Below, one piece after another: positions 9,583 to 18,230 of a stretch of DNA of 64,000 nt. Source of the stretch: Candidatus Aalborgicola bjergmarkensis (lineage in GTDB: Bacteria > Pseudomonadota > Gammaproteobacteria > Burkholderiales > Burkholderiaceae_C); the NCBI GenBank assembly GCA_016708725.1, contig JADJFE010000030.1, positions 310,001 to 374,000 on the forward strand. Direction: 5' to 3'. The notes below the pieces were generated by a model, which saw only the letters and a list, made by a program, of their open reading frames with translations, did not search any database and had not been told where the DNA came from. How positions within the stretch are numbered: position 1 is the stretch's first letter; every line of letters starts with the position of its first letter. Both the position numbers and the translations under genes were made by a program.

Positions 9583-9888
9583 TCAGTGCAGCGCCACTGA
9601 CCGCCCACCACCTTGCAACTGCAGTTCCAGATGGGCGAGCCAGGGTTCTGTCAGGTAGCGAATCTGGGCATCGTTGTAGAGAATACGCCGCATGATGCGT
9701 GACTTCTCCAGCCGATCTTTTGGGGCTAGTTCTTCCAGTCTGGCCCGGTAGCGCAACTGTTCTATCAGCACGGCGCAGGCGCCCTCGAAGCGCACGACAC
9801 CGTCCCAATCCTCCAGCTTTGCAGCTTCGAGCATTTTGGCGCTGCTGTCTTCGATAGCCTTGTAGTAATCAATGAGCATGTGTGGCAT
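9583..9888 (-). CDS. fliT: flagellar export chaperone-like protein FliT
   Basis: A 101-residue helical protein (MPHMLIDYYKAIEDSSAKML...) placed directly after fliS, as in many flagellar operons. FliT binds the filament cap FliD and, in enterobacteria, also the FlhDC regulator. Assignment rests mostly on size, helical pattern and position, as FliT sequences are poorly conserved. A GGAG seven bases upstream supports the ATG at 9888 over 9879. Confidence 0.7.
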   Translation of the reverse strand: MPHMLIDYYKAIEDSSAKMLEAAKLEDWDGVVRFEGACAVLIEQLRYRARLEELAPKDRLEKSRIMRRILYNDAQIRYLTEPWLAHLELQLQGGGRSVALH

Positions 9889-9906
9889 GGCTTGGCTCCT
9901 GCAGAT

Positions 9907-10332
9907 TCATTGCGTGGTGGGTCTCGCGTACCCAGAGACTTGGCTGCCAATCTGCTTCCAGCCGCTGGCGATTGGTTCGATCAGGCGGGCAACTTCATCC
10001 AGCACTGCAACATCATTTTTTGCATTCGCCACGACAAGGCGGCCAACGCAATACTCATAGATTGCGTCCAGATTGTTGGCGATTTCACCGCCATTTTTAA
10101 GGTCCAGAGGAGCTTTCAGCCCTTCTTCCAGAATGCGAATGGCAATGTTGATTTGCTTGATTTTCGCGGGAATATCTCCACGCTCTGTGCCCAGGCGGGC
10201 AGCGCCGATAGCTTGCTGCAGTGCTGCAAATAGCAAGCAGACCAAATGGTGCGGACTCGCGTTATCAACACTGGTTTCAACGCTGACCCTTTTATAGGCA
10301 GAAGCGGAGCGGTTGCCGACGGAGGTAAACAT
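9907..10332 (-). CDS. fliS: flagellar export chaperone FliS
   Basis: A 141-residue protein starting MFTSVGNRSASAYKRVSVET and containing SPHHLVCLLFAALQQAIGAA and the C-terminal helix. It is typical of FliS, the cytosolic chaperone that prevents premature polymerisation of flagellin. The ATG at 10332 has an AGGA seven bases upstream; the longer reading frame to 10389 has no support. fliT follows 18 bp downstream. fliD, the usual upstream neighbour, is absent here; an enoyl-CoA hydratase gene sits there instead. Confidence 0.88.
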   Translation of the reverse strand: MFTSVGNRSASAYKRVSVETSVDNASPHHLVCLLFAALQQAIGAARLGTERGDIPAKIKQINIAIRILEEGLKAPLDLKNGGEIANNLDAIYEYCVGRLVVANAKNDVAVLDEVARLIEPIASGWKQIGSQVSGYARPTTQ

Positions 10333-10431
10333 ACTGCGTTCCTTTGAGAGTTGACTAATTATCGGCAAATGCCTCATTAACTCAAGCAAGAGGTAACAAA
10401 ATTTGCGTGATTTGGATGCTTACCTGAAGAC

Positions 10432-11190
10432 TTACGGATGAAATCGGGGTGCGCGCTTTTCAAGAAAGGCTGTAATGCCTTCCCGATGTTCGTGTGAACT
10501 GGCGTACTGGTAGGATTTTTCTATGAAATTCTCGCAGCCAAGTGCCCGAAGGGTTTGTTTATTCAGGCGTGCAGCCTGGGGGGCTAACGGCAGTATGCGG
10601 TCAATGTAGGCTGTTGTGGCTGTATCGAGTTCAGATGCAGGCACGACCTGGTTCAGGAAACCGCGCCGTTGCATCTCGTGCGCATCGAACTGGGCGGCAC
10701 ACAGCAGCATTTCACGCGCGGTCAACGCACCCAGGGAAGTTGCAATTAGTGCGGCTTCGCGTGGCGCCATGGGGAAGCCCAATTTGGCAATGGGTGCGCC
10801 GAATCGGGCATTGTCTGCGGCAACGCGTATGTCGCAACAGCTGGCAATTTCTATACCGGCTCCCATGCAGTAGCCAGCGATCTGTGCCACGATGGGGATA
10901 TCGCAGTCCAGGATCGCCTGCAGGGCGGGCCAGACTTCGTTTTCGTGAAAATTGCGCAGGCTATCGGGTTCGAAGCGAAAACTGGTGTATTCGGCAATAT
11001 CGCCGCCGGCACAAAAGTGCGTCCGACCACTCAGTACCACGCACGTAAGCGACGGATCGGGCTGCAACTGTTCAAATACCTGGCGCAATCCATGCCACAT
11101 GGCGCGCGACATGGCATTGAGTTTTTCGGGGTGTTCCAGGGTCACGTGCGCCAGGGAACCCGAGGTTTCAAGTACGACCGATCCACTCAT
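10432..11190 (-). CDS. enoyl-CoA hydratase/isomerase family protein
   Basis: A 252-residue crotonase-fold protein. The oxyanion-hole segments are recognisable (VVLSGRTHFCAGGDIAEY and IAGYCMGAGIEIASCCDIRVAAD), as is FGAPIAKLGFPMAP. Crotonases hydrate or isomerise enoyl-CoA thioesters, or do related CoA chemistry. The glutamates of classical hydratases are not obvious, so the precise reaction is open. It begins 6 bp after lgt on the same strand and is probably co-transcribed with it. Confidence 0.85.
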   Translation of the reverse strand: MSGSVVLETSGSLAHVTLEHPEKLNAMSRAMWHGLRQVFEQLQPDPSLTCVVLSGRTHFCAGGDIAEYTSFRFEPDSLRNFHENEVWPALQAILDCDIPIVAQIAGYCMGAGIEIASCCDIRVAADNARFGAPIAKLGFPMAPREAALIATSLGALTAREMLLCAAQFDAHEMQRRGFLNQVVPASELDTATTAYIDRILPLAPQAARLNKQTLRALGCENFIEKSYQYASSHEHREGITAFLEKRAPRFHP

Positions 11191-11196
11191 AAAGCA

Positions 11197-12021
11197 TCAT
11201 TGCGTGCCAGATTGACGCTGCCCGGCCCAAAGCCACAAGGCGGCACCGGCCACCACCATGGGCAGGCACAGCCACTGGCCCATACTCATGCCCAGTGACA
11301 AAAGCCCCAGGTGGGCATCGGGTTCACGGAAAAATTCGGCGACGAAACGCAGCACTCCATAACCCAGCAAAAAGGCTGCGGCCACCTGTCCCTGCCGGGG
11401 GGGCTTGTCTGAATGGCTGGCATACAGCCACAGCAGCACAAAGAGGGTCAGGCCTTCCAGGAAAAATTGGTACACCTGCGATGGATGGCGCGGCTGGGGG
11501 CCAGCGCCACGAAAAAGCATACCCCACGGCAGGGATGGGTCGGCCAGGCGGCCCCACAGTTCGCCGTTGATGAAGTTGCCCACACGCCCGGCAGCCAGGC
11601 CCGTGGGCACGCATGGGGCGACAAAATCAGCGACTTGCCAAAACGGCTTGCCACGGGAGCGTGCAAACCACACCATGGCGACGACCACGCCCAGCATCCC
11701 GCCGTGAAAGCTCATGCCACCTTGCCAGACGGCAAACACTTCCAGCGGATGCGCTAGGTAATAGTCAGGTTTGTAAAAAATGCAATACCCCAGCCGCCCG
11801 CCCAGCACCACGCCCATTACACCCATGAAGAGGATGTCTTCCACGTCACGCATGCTCCAGGCGCCCGGTCCCTTGAGCGTGGCAAATGGTGCATGGCGCA
11901 AACGCCTGCCCCCCAAAAACATGAACAGCGCAAAGGCCGCCAGGTAAGTCAGGCCGTACCAATGCACGGCCACCGGCCCGATTTGCAGGGCAACAGGATC
12001 AATCTGGGGATGAATCAGCAT
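11197..12021 (-). CDS. lgt: phosphatidylglycerol--prolipoprotein diacylglyceryl transferase
   Basis: A 274-residue multi-pass membrane enzyme carrying the first step of lipoprotein maturation, in which diacylglyceryl is transferred to the lipobox cysteine. The Lgt signature GRVGNFINGELWGR is present, with HGGMLG, RHPSQVYQFFLEG and RFVAEFFREPDAHLG. Length and order of segments match the family. It is followed by the enoyl-CoA hydratase gene. Confidence 0.96.
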   Translation of the reverse strand: MLIHPQIDPVALQIGPVAVHWYGLTYLAAFALFMFLGGRRLRHAPFATLKGPGAWSMRDVEDILFMGVMGVVLGGRLGYCIFYKPDYYLAHPLEVFAVWQGGMSFHGGMLGVVVAMVWFARSRGKPFWQVADFVAPCVPTGLAAGRVGNFINGELWGRLADPSLPWGMLFRGAGPQPRHPSQVYQFFLEGLTLFVLLWLYASHSDKPPRQGQVAAAFLLGYGVLRFVAEFFREPDAHLGLLSLGMSMGQWLCLPMVVAGAALWLWAGQRQSGTQ

Positions 12022-12046
12022 GGGGAAGTTTTTATTATGTCTGGTA

Positions 12047-12352
12047 CTAAAGCCCGAACTTCTTTAATAATGCAGGAAGTAATTGCGCCAGAAATAGTGC
12101 GCCGACCACCCACATGATGATGCTATTCTTTGCCTCCGATATAGATGCCTTCATTCCATCCTTGGTCACCGCATCTTTTTCAAGGTGGTCGAGCTTGGTT
12201 TCAATCCTTGCCAGTTTCAAGTCAATCGAGTTCAAACGTTCGACAACCTTCTCCGAGGCGCTCTCCAGCTTTGAAACACGTGATTCCATGTCGTTGTTGC
12301 CTGGTGGTGGGGGTGGTGGAACGTACTTTGAGGGGAAGTCATGTATGCTCAT
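12047..12352 (-). CDS. hypothetical protein with coiled coil and C-terminal membrane helix
   Basis: A 101-residue protein. After a proline stretch (VPPPPPPGNN) there is a heptad-rich helix (VSKLESASEKVVERLNSIDL and onwards), then a single membrane helix near the end (SIIMWVVGALFLAQLLPALL). This looks like a tail-anchored coiled-coil protein with its bulk in the cytosol. It overlaps the preceding small gene by 14 bp, so the two are probably translated together. It resembles the small bdr/DUF-type coiled-coil proteins often seen in phage or accessory DNA, but I cannot name a family. Confidence 0.55.
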   Translation of the reverse strand: MSIHDFPSKYVPPPPPPGNNDMESRVSKLESASEKVVERLNSIDLKLARIETKLDHLEKDAVTKDGMKASISEAKNSIIMWVVGALFLAQLLPALLKKFGL

Positions 12353-12545
12353 TTGTCGCTTTCCTGGCTGTCAGTTCGAATTCGTCGTCAAAGAACTCGG
12401 TGTAGCCGCATGTTGTGCATATGAAGAGGTTTCCAAGGAACATCATGGTCGGCTTATTTGGTGCCACGTAGCCCCATACCTTCGTTTCTTCTTCCACCTT
12501 GAGCAAGTCTCCATGCCCGTATCTGCAGGTTGGTGTGATGTTCAT
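12339..12545 (-). CDS. small putative zinc-ribbon protein
   Basis: A 68-residue hypothetical protein. Cys7 and His11 (CRYGH) and a later CTTCG pair could bind one zinc ion. It sits 11 bp downstream of the intact SPFH gene and overlaps the coiled-coil/membrane gene by 14 bp. No function can be given. Confidence 0.5.
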   Translation of the reverse strand: MNITPTCRYGHGDLLKVEEETKVWGYVAPNKPTMMFLGNLFICTTCGYTEFFDDEFELTARKATNEHT

Positions 12546-12556
12546 TTGTTATCACG

Positions 12557-13468
12557 TCAATTGCGTGGCAGCGCCATCTTCATTGCCGATGCAATCAAGG
12601 CGGCCACTTCGGTCATATTGCCCGGAACAATCAAGGTGGTGGTTGCGTCAGCTGCGACCTTGGAGTAGGCATTGACTGCTTGTTCGGCCACCTTGAGTTG
12701 CACCGCCTGTTCACCACCGGGCTGGCGAATGGCTGCGGCGATGCGCTCGATGGCCTGGGCATTGGCTTCGGCCACGGCCAGAATGGCGGACGCCTGGCCC
12801 TGGGCGTTGTTGATGGCGGCTTGCTTTTCCCCTTCCGAGCGGGCAATAAAGGCCTCGCGTTCGCCGGTGGCAATGTTGATCTGTTCCTGGCGGCGGCCTT
12901 CGGATGCGGCGATCAGGGCGCGTTTTTCGCGTTCGGCCGTGATTTGCTGCTGCATGGCGTGCAAAATTTCCTTGGGCGGCGTCAAATCCTTGATTTCGTA
13001 ACGCAAAACCTTGACACCCCAGTTCAGCGCCGCTTCGTCAATGGCTTGCACCACCTGGGCGTTGATGATGTCACGCTCTTCAAAGGTTTTATCGAGTTCG
13101 AGTTTGCCGATGACCGAGCGCAACGAGGTCTGGGCCAATTGGGAGATGGCCACCACGTAGTCGCTGGAGCCGTAGCTGGCACGCATGGCATCGGTCACCT
13201 GGAAGTACAAGATGCCATCGACTTGCAATTGGGTGTTGTCGCGCGTGATGCAAACCTGGCTGGGGATGTCCAGCGGGATTTCCTTGAGTACGTGCTTGTA
13301 GGCTACGCGATCAATAAACGGCATCAGAAAATTAAGACCGGGGGTCAGTGTGCCATCGTACTTGCCCAATCGCTCGACCACCCAGGCATGCTGCTGCGGC
13401 ACGACCTTGATCGATTTGATGATGAAAACGATGGCCAATGCCAACAAGACCAGAACAACGGTTTGCAT
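12557..13468 (-). CDS. SPFH/Band 7 (stomatin/paraslipin, QmcA-like) membrane protein, intact copy
   Basis: A 303-residue protein with an N-terminal membrane helix (VLVLLALAIVFIIKSIKVVP) followed by the SPFH domain (QHAWVVERLGKYDGTLTPGLN, PLDIPSQVCITRDNTQLQVDG). A long charged helix rich in Ala/Glu (about 175-260) follows. Such proteins oligomerise into membrane scaffolds and normally pair with NfeD. Its 5' half is duplicated about 1.3 kb upstream in a chimeric gene that separates it from nfeD. Confidence 0.92.
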   Translation of the reverse strand: MQTVVLVLLALAIVFIIKSIKVVPQQHAWVVERLGKYDGTLTPGLNFLMPFIDRVAYKHVLKEIPLDIPSQVCITRDNTQLQVDGILYFQVTDAMRASYGSSDYVVAISQLAQTSLRSVIGKLELDKTFEERDIINAQVVQAIDEAALNWGVKVLRYEIKDLTPPKEILHAMQQQITAEREKRALIAASEGRRQEQINIATGEREAFIARSEGEKQAAINNAQGQASAILAVAEANAQAIERIAAAIRQPGGEQAVQLKVAEQAVNAYSKVAADATTTLIVPGNMTEVAALIASAMKMALPRN

Positions 13469-13681
13469 GATGATTTCCTATATCGACGTAGCTCAGGTGC
13501 GCGGCGCTGGCTTGCAGGCGCAGCATCCCTCCGAGTCGCACCATCAGACTGTGAATAATAATGGTAGCAGAGTTGATTACAGTGAAACGAGAGCCGCCAG
13601 CACTACGAAAAACGAAGCTTCTTTCGCCTGCTGCACAAGCTGTAGCAGCAACTTTCACCGGAAAGGACGTTTCGGCATCGG

Positions 13682-14764
13682 TCATTCAGGCGGAAGATTG
13701 AACAGGGTTCGTGTAGTGTGGTCGGGCACCCCTTTGAATGCCACAGCAATTACTTCAAGATCGGCCACAGCAATATATATGTTTGAGAAGCCCGCTGTTT
13801 GCAGGGCGTTCCTCAGCGATTTATGTGTAAAACCAGTCTTATGGGCAAAAAAGTCTTGACCACTTTGCTCAATTTCAGCGCAATGACCGTACAGAACGTC
13901 TAGAACCATAATCGGCCCAACCTGTGATTGGTACAGGACATCATCAATGTCTAAGCCCTTGTCAATTGTGATTCGCATCACTTCGTGGATGTCTGGTACC
14001 ATGATGTGTGCAAATCCGCCGTCCTTAAGCACATGTAAGAACCCGGATAAAACCCTTTGCACATCATGTCGGAAGTAGTGCTCAAGGTTATGTGAACAAT
14101 AAACCGCTTCAAACTGACCACCGTCAAGGGTAGAGAGTTTACGTGCATCACACACAATATCTGGCGAACCCTTCGGGTCAATATCGAGCAATAAGTGTTG
14201 ATATCCAGCATATTGAGGGGGAAGCGGAATCGCCTTGCTATTGCCACCCACATTTAATACTTTTTTCATTTGCAAGGTCAGATTCTTGATTTCGTAGCGC
14301 AGAACTTTGACGCCCAAGTTCAGCGCCGCTTCGTCAATGGCTTGCACCACCTGGGCGTTAATGATGTCCCGCTTTTCGAAGGTCTTGTCGAGTTCGAGTT
14401 TGCCGATAACCGAGCGCAATGAGGCCTGGGCCAATTGGGAGATGGCCACCACGTAGTCGCTGGAGCCGTAGCTGGCGCGCATGGCATCGGTCACCTGGAA
14501 GTACAAAATGCCATCGACTTTCAGTTGTGTGTTGTCGCGTGTGATGCAAACCTGGCTGGGGATGTCCAGCGGGATTTCCTTGAGTACATGCTTGTAGGCC
14601 ACACGTTCAATAAATGGCATCAGGAAGTTGAGGCCGGGGGTGAGCGTGCGGTCGTATTTGCCCAGGCGCTCGACCACCCAGGCATGCTGCTGCGGCACGA
14701 CCTTGATCGATTTGATGATGAAAACGATGGCCAATGCCAGCAAGACCAGAACAACGATTTGCAT
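13682..14764 (-). CDS. chimeric gene: SPFH N-terminal half fused to a class I SAM methyltransferase
   Basis: The first 160-odd residues nearly copy the N-terminal half of the neighbouring SPFH protein (membrane helix to LRYEIKNLT). The frame then switches to MKKVLNVGGNSKAIPLPP and continues with IVCDARKLSTLDGGQFEAVY, SHNLEHYFRHDV and FLHVLKDGGFAHIMVPDIHE, a methyltransferase of the DUF/Methyltransf_11 type that lacks the SPFH C-terminal helix. The methyltransferase has its own in-frame ATG at 14269, so it may be made alone or as a membrane-anchored fusion. The methyltransferase part looks more AT-rich than its surroundings. It follows nfeD by 9 bp. Confidence 0.8.
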   Translation of the reverse strand: MQIVVLVLLALAIVFIIKSIKVVPQQHAWVVERLGKYDRTLTPGLNFLMPFIERVAYKHVLKEIPLDIPSQVCITRDNTQLKVDGILYFQVTDAMRASYGSSDYVVAISQLAQASLRSVIGKLELDKTFEKRDIINAQVVQAIDEAALNLGVKVLRYEIKNLTLQMKKVLNVGGNSKAIPLPPQYAGYQHLLLDIDPKGSPDIVCDARKLSTLDGGQFEAVYCSHNLEHYFRHDVQRVLSGFLHVLKDGGFAHIMVPDIHEVMRITIDKGLDIDDVLYQSQVGPIMVLDVLYGHCAEIEQSGQDFFAHKTGFTHKSLRNALQTAGFSNIYIAVADLEVIAVAFKGVPDHTTRTLFNLPPE

Positions 14765-14776
14765 GATGATTTCCTA
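14277..14776. repeat. duplicated 5' half of SPFH gene (partner at about 12990-13480)
   Basis: The sequence from about 14277 to 14776 matches about 12990-13480 base for base apart from scattered, mostly synonymous changes. The match includes the dozen bases upstream of the ATG (ATGATTTCCTAT). It ends abruptly next to the methyltransferase ATG at 14269. This is a direct repeat about 1.3 kb apart. Confidence 0.85.
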
Positions 14777-15202
14777 TGTTATTTTGCGCACGATCAGGCG
14801 ACTGCCGAGTACCCCGACTACCCGGTGTGCCCCGGTGACCATGGGCTGGTTTTCCTCCGGGGAAACCGTCCAGTTGGCACCCCGGTACTTGACGCTCGCC
14901 GTGCCATCCGGGTTCCAGGCATCAATCTGCACGGTTGCACCAATATCCAGATTGACATCGGGGTTGGCGTTAGCCGTCGGACTGGATGGTACGGACATTT
15001 TGTACGCACGCCAGCCCAGCACGGCGCCAGCGGCAACCAGGGCCGCTACTGTGATTTGCACGGTATCCGACGCTCCCAGGTGGCTGGCCACAGCAGCGGC
15101 GGCCAGGCCAATGGCGAGCATCAATAGATAGAAGGTGCCACTCACCAATTCGACAATCACGGCCACCCCCGCGAGTAGCCACCAAATCGTGGATTGCGCC
15201 AT
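14774..15202 (-). CDS. NfeD family membrane protein
   Basis: A 142-residue protein with two or three N-terminal membrane helices (WWLLAGVAVIVELVSGTFY, LAIGLAAAAVASHLG) and a C-terminal OB-fold (IGATVQIDAWNPDGTASVKY, WTVSPEENQPM). Short NfeD proteins partner SPFH/stomatin proteins in membrane quality control. The ATG at 15202 has a GAGGAA just upstream; the frame continues to 15334 without support. It is followed by the chimeric SPFH gene and then the intact one. Confidence 0.88.
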   Translation of the reverse strand: MAQSTIWWLLAGVAVIVELVSGTFYLLMLAIGLAAAAVASHLGASDTVQITVAALVAAGAVLGWRAYKMSVPSSPTANANPDVNLDIGATVQIDAWNPDGTASVKYRGANWTVSPEENQPMVTGAHRVVGVLGSRLIVRKIT

Positions 15203-15357
15203 AAGTTCCTCGTATGTTCCTCGTATGTTTTGCGTATACCTTGGCATCATCGCCATATTCTGGGGCAAAAGATGCGTTTTGCCGTGGCGCAGACACAATA
15301 AGTCCTTACACTTCGCGCCTGTTTTTTGATTCATTCGCTTGGTTGTTGGGGCTTGTC

Positions 15358-17625
15358 ATGAAATTTCGCTTTCCGATTGTCATTATCGATGAGGATTTTC
15401 GATCCGAAAATACCTCCGGCCTGGGCATTCGCGCCTTGGCTCACGCTATCGAATCGGAGGGGTTCGAGGTTCTGGGCGTTACCAGTTACGGTGATTTGAG
15501 CCAGTTTGCCCAACAGCAAAGCCGCGCCAGCGCGTTTATCCTGTCCATTGATGACGAGGAATTCACGCCGGGACCGGACCTGGACCCGGCAGTGCTGAAC
15601 TTGCGCCACTTCATTGAAGAAGTCCGGCGCAAGAATCTGGATGTGCCGATTTATGTGTACGGCGAGACCAAAACCTCGCGCCATATCCCGAACGACATTT
15701 TGCGTGAATTGCATGGCTTTATTCACATGTTCGAAGATACACCGGAGTTTGTGTCGCGCCACATCATCCGGGAGGCCAAAAGTTACCTCGAAGGCCTGCA
15801 GCCACCGTTTTTCAAGGCGCTGCTCGACTATGCCGAGGATGGTTCCTACTCATGGCATTGTCCGGGGCATTCCGGGGGGGTTGCCTTTTTGAAAAGCCCT
15901 GTTGGGCAGATGTACCACCAGTTCTATGGTGAAAACATGCTGCGCGCCGATGTCTGCAACGCCGTTGAAGAGCTTGGGCAGCTGCTCGACCATGATGGTG
16001 CGATTGGCGAGAGCGAGCGCCATGCCGCGCGCATTTTCAATGCCGACCACTGTTTTTTTGTCACCAATGGCACCAGCACCAGCAACAAGATGGTCTGGCA
16101 CCACACCGTAGCACCGGGGGATGTGGTGGTGGTGGACCGCAACTGCCACAAGTCGATTTTGCACGCCATCATCATGACCGGGGCCATTCCCGTGTTCCTG
16201 AAGCCCACGCGCAACCACTTTGGCATCATTGGCCCGATTCCGAAGGATGAGTTCGAGCCGACGGCCATTCAAAGCAAAATCAGTGCCAACCCATTGTTGC
16301 GCGGGGTGGATGCCAAGGAGGTGCGGCCACGGGTGTTGACCCTGACCCAATCGACCTACGACGGCGTGTTGTACAACACGGAAACCATCAAGAAAATGCT
16401 CGATGGGTATGTGGAAAACCTGCATTTTGACGAGGCCTGGCTGCCTCATGCGGCCTTTCATCCGTTTTACGGCACCTTCCATGCCATGGGCAAGAAGCGC
16501 CCCCGTCCCCAGCACGCGATGGTCTATTCCACACAGTCGATCCACAAACTGCTTGCCGGTATCAGTCAGGCCAGCCAGGTGCTGGTGCAGGACTCGCAGA
16601 CCGTCAAACTGGACCGGCCACTGTTCAACGAGGCGTACCTGATGCACACCTCGACCTCGCCGCAATACAGCATCATTGCCAGTTGTGATGTGGCGGCAGC
16701 GATGATGGAGCCGCCGGGCGGCACCGCACTGGTGGAAGAAAGTATTGCCGAGGCGCTGGATTTTCGCCGGGCCATGCGCAAGGTGGATGAAGAGTATGGC
16801 AGCGACTGGTGGTTCAAGGTCTGGGGACCCGATAAACTGGTGGATGAGGGTATTGGCCGCGCCAGCGACTGGATAATCAAGGCCGAGTCGAAAAATGCCA
16901 AGGCCAATTGGCACGGTTTTGGCAAGATGGCAACCGGGTTCAATATGCTCGATCCGATCAAGTCCACCGTCGTGACGCCGGGCATGGACTTGAATGGCAA
17001 ATTTGCCAAGACGGGTATCCCGGCCAATATCGTCACCAAATTCCTGACCGAAAACGGTGTGGTGGTGGAAAAAACCGGGCTTTACAGCTTTTTCATCATG
17101 TTCACCATTGGTATCACCAAGGGCCGTTGGAATAGCATGTTGACCGCGTTGCAGCAATTCAAGGATGATTACGATAAAAACCAGCCGATGTGGAAAATCC
17201 TGCCCAAGTTCTGCAAGGCGCATCCGCGCTACGAAAGAATGGGGCTGGCCGATTTGTGCCAGCATTTGCACATGCTGTACGCCAAGTACGATACGGCGCG
17301 TTTGACGACGGACATGTACCTCAGCGACCTGACCCCTGCCATGAAACCCAGCGACGCCTACGCGCACATCGCACAGCGCAAGACCGAACGGGTCGAGATT
17401 GACCACCTGGAAGGACGTATAACGGTCGGTCTGGTCACGCCGTACCCGCCGGGCATTCCGCTGTTGATTCCCGGTGAAGTATTCAACCGCAAGATCGTGG
17501 ACTACCTGAAATTTTCCCGTGATTTCAATGCCCAATGCCCTGGTTTTGAGAGCGATATCCATGGCCTGGTCGAAGAGCGCGGCAGCGATGGCCTGGTACG
17601 CTATTATGCGGACTGTGTGAAGTAA
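15358..17625 (+). CDS. Orn/Lys/Arg decarboxylase (PLP-dependent, biodegradative type)
   Basis: A 755-residue fold-I PLP decarboxylase. The N-terminal wing/receiver-like domain (IVIIDEDFRSENTSG..., about 1-130) is followed by the PLP domain with PGHSGGVAF, the substrate/cofactor region DRNCHKSILHAI, DEAW and the Schiff-base lysine in STQSIHKLLAGISQAS, then the C-terminal domain. The enzyme consumes a proton while forming cadaverine, agmatine or putrescine; which amino acid is used cannot be read from the sequence. ATG 15358 is chosen because it starts the wing domain; the longer frame to 15214 overlaps nfeD. Confidence 0.93.
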   Translation: MKFRFPIVIIDEDFRSENTSGLGIRALAHAIESEGFEVLGVTSYGDLSQFAQQQSRASAFILSIDDEEFTPGPDLDPAVLNLRHFIEEVRRKNLDVPIYVYGETKTSRHIPNDILRELHGFIHMFEDTPEFVSRHIIREAKSYLEGLQPPFFKALLDYAEDGSYSWHCPGHSGGVAFLKSPVGQMYHQFYGENMLRADVCNAVEELGQLLDHDGAIGESERHAARIFNADHCFFVTNGTSTSNKMVWHHTVAPGDVVVVDRNCHKSILHAIIMTGAIPVFLKPTRNHFGIIGPIPKDEFEPTAIQSKISANPLLRGVDAKEVRPRVLTLTQSTYDGVLYNTETIKKMLDGYVENLHFDEAWLPHAAFHPFYGTFHAMGKKRPRPQHAMVYSTQSIHKLLAGISQASQVLVQDSQTVKLDRPLFNEAYLMHTSTSPQYSIIASCDVAAAMMEPPGGTALVEESIAEALDFRRAMRKVDEEYGSDWWFKVWGPDKLVDEGIGRASDWIIKAESKNAKANWHGFGKMATGFNMLDPIKSTVVTPGMDLNGKFAKTGIPANIVTKFLTENGVVVEKTGLYSFFIMFTIGITKGRWNSMLTALQQFKDDYDKNQPMWKILPKFCKAHPRYERMGLADLCQHLHMLYAKYDTARLTTDMYLSDLTPAMKPSDAYAHIAQRKTERVEIDHLEGRITVGLVTPYPPGIPLLIPGEVFNRKIVDYLKFSRDFNAQCPGFESDIHGLVEERGSDGLVRYYADCVK

Positions 17626-17649
17626 ACAAGTAAGCGAAGAAACACCACC

Positions 17650-18141
17650 ATGGGGACGCACACTATGCGCGGCTTTACCTTGATCGAAGTGATGGTCGTT
17701 GTCGCCATCATTGCCATTCTGGCCTTGATTGCTCTGCCAAGTTACCACAGCAAAATCATCCGCGATCAGGTCATTGAAGGGGCGACATTGGTGGATATCG
17801 TGAAAAAACCCGTAGCAGCGAGCTGGCAGTCCAGCCAAAGCTTTCCTCCCGACAATGCGGCCGCCGGGTTGCCAGTGGCAGAGAAAATCGTCAGCACCCA
17901 TGTCTCCAGTGTCGCCCTTGAAGACGGGGCCATCCATATCACCTATGGCAATAAGGTTAGTTCAGCGATTAATGGGAAAATCCTGACCCTGCGCCCGGCG
18001 ATCGTGGAGGATACACCCATCGTACCCGTGAGCTGGGTATGCGGCCACGCCAGCGCTCCTGAACAAATGAGCGCCAAAGGGCAAAATAGAACCAATGTTC
18101 CGCTTGAGTATTTGCCCTTCAACTGTCGCGCCACCAAATAA
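17650..18141 (+). CDS. type IV pilin-like protein (prepilin)
   Basis: A 163-residue protein with a class III signal sequence: a short leader ending in Gly, then FTLIEVMVVVAIIAILALIALP. Prepilin peptidase should cleave before Phe, and Glu5 is present. The C-terminal part holds a Cys pair (WVCGHAS ... PFNCRATK) that could form the D-loop disulphide. The first ATG at 17650 gives an 8-residue leader; ATG 17665 would give three. It is a PilA/PilE-like major or minor pilin and follows the decarboxylase by 24 bp. Confidence 0.88.
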   Translation: MGTHTMRGFTLIEVMVVVAIIAILALIALPSYHSKIIRDQVIEGATLVDIVKKPVAASWQSSQSFPPDNAAAGLPVAEKIVSTHVSSVALEDGAIHITYGNKVSSAINGKILTLRPAIVEDTPIVPVSWVCGHASAPEQMSAKGQNRTNVPLEYLPFNCRATK

Positions 18142-18230
18142 GGGACGTCCCAGGTATTGTTTCCTCCAGTTTTTCGGACGCACTTCCGTGGTGCGCAATC
18201 TGTTCAACGCCGATGTGCGCGAACCCATGC

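Noticed and set aside
13487..13550. tRNA-like start (GTAGCTCAGGTGC) upstream of the intact SPFH gene
   Set aside because: No acceptor stem, anticodon arm or T-arm can be folded around it.
15850..17937. 695-codon minus-strand frame opposite the decarboxylase gene
   Set aside because: Shadow of the PLP decarboxylase; low-complexity translation and no domain.
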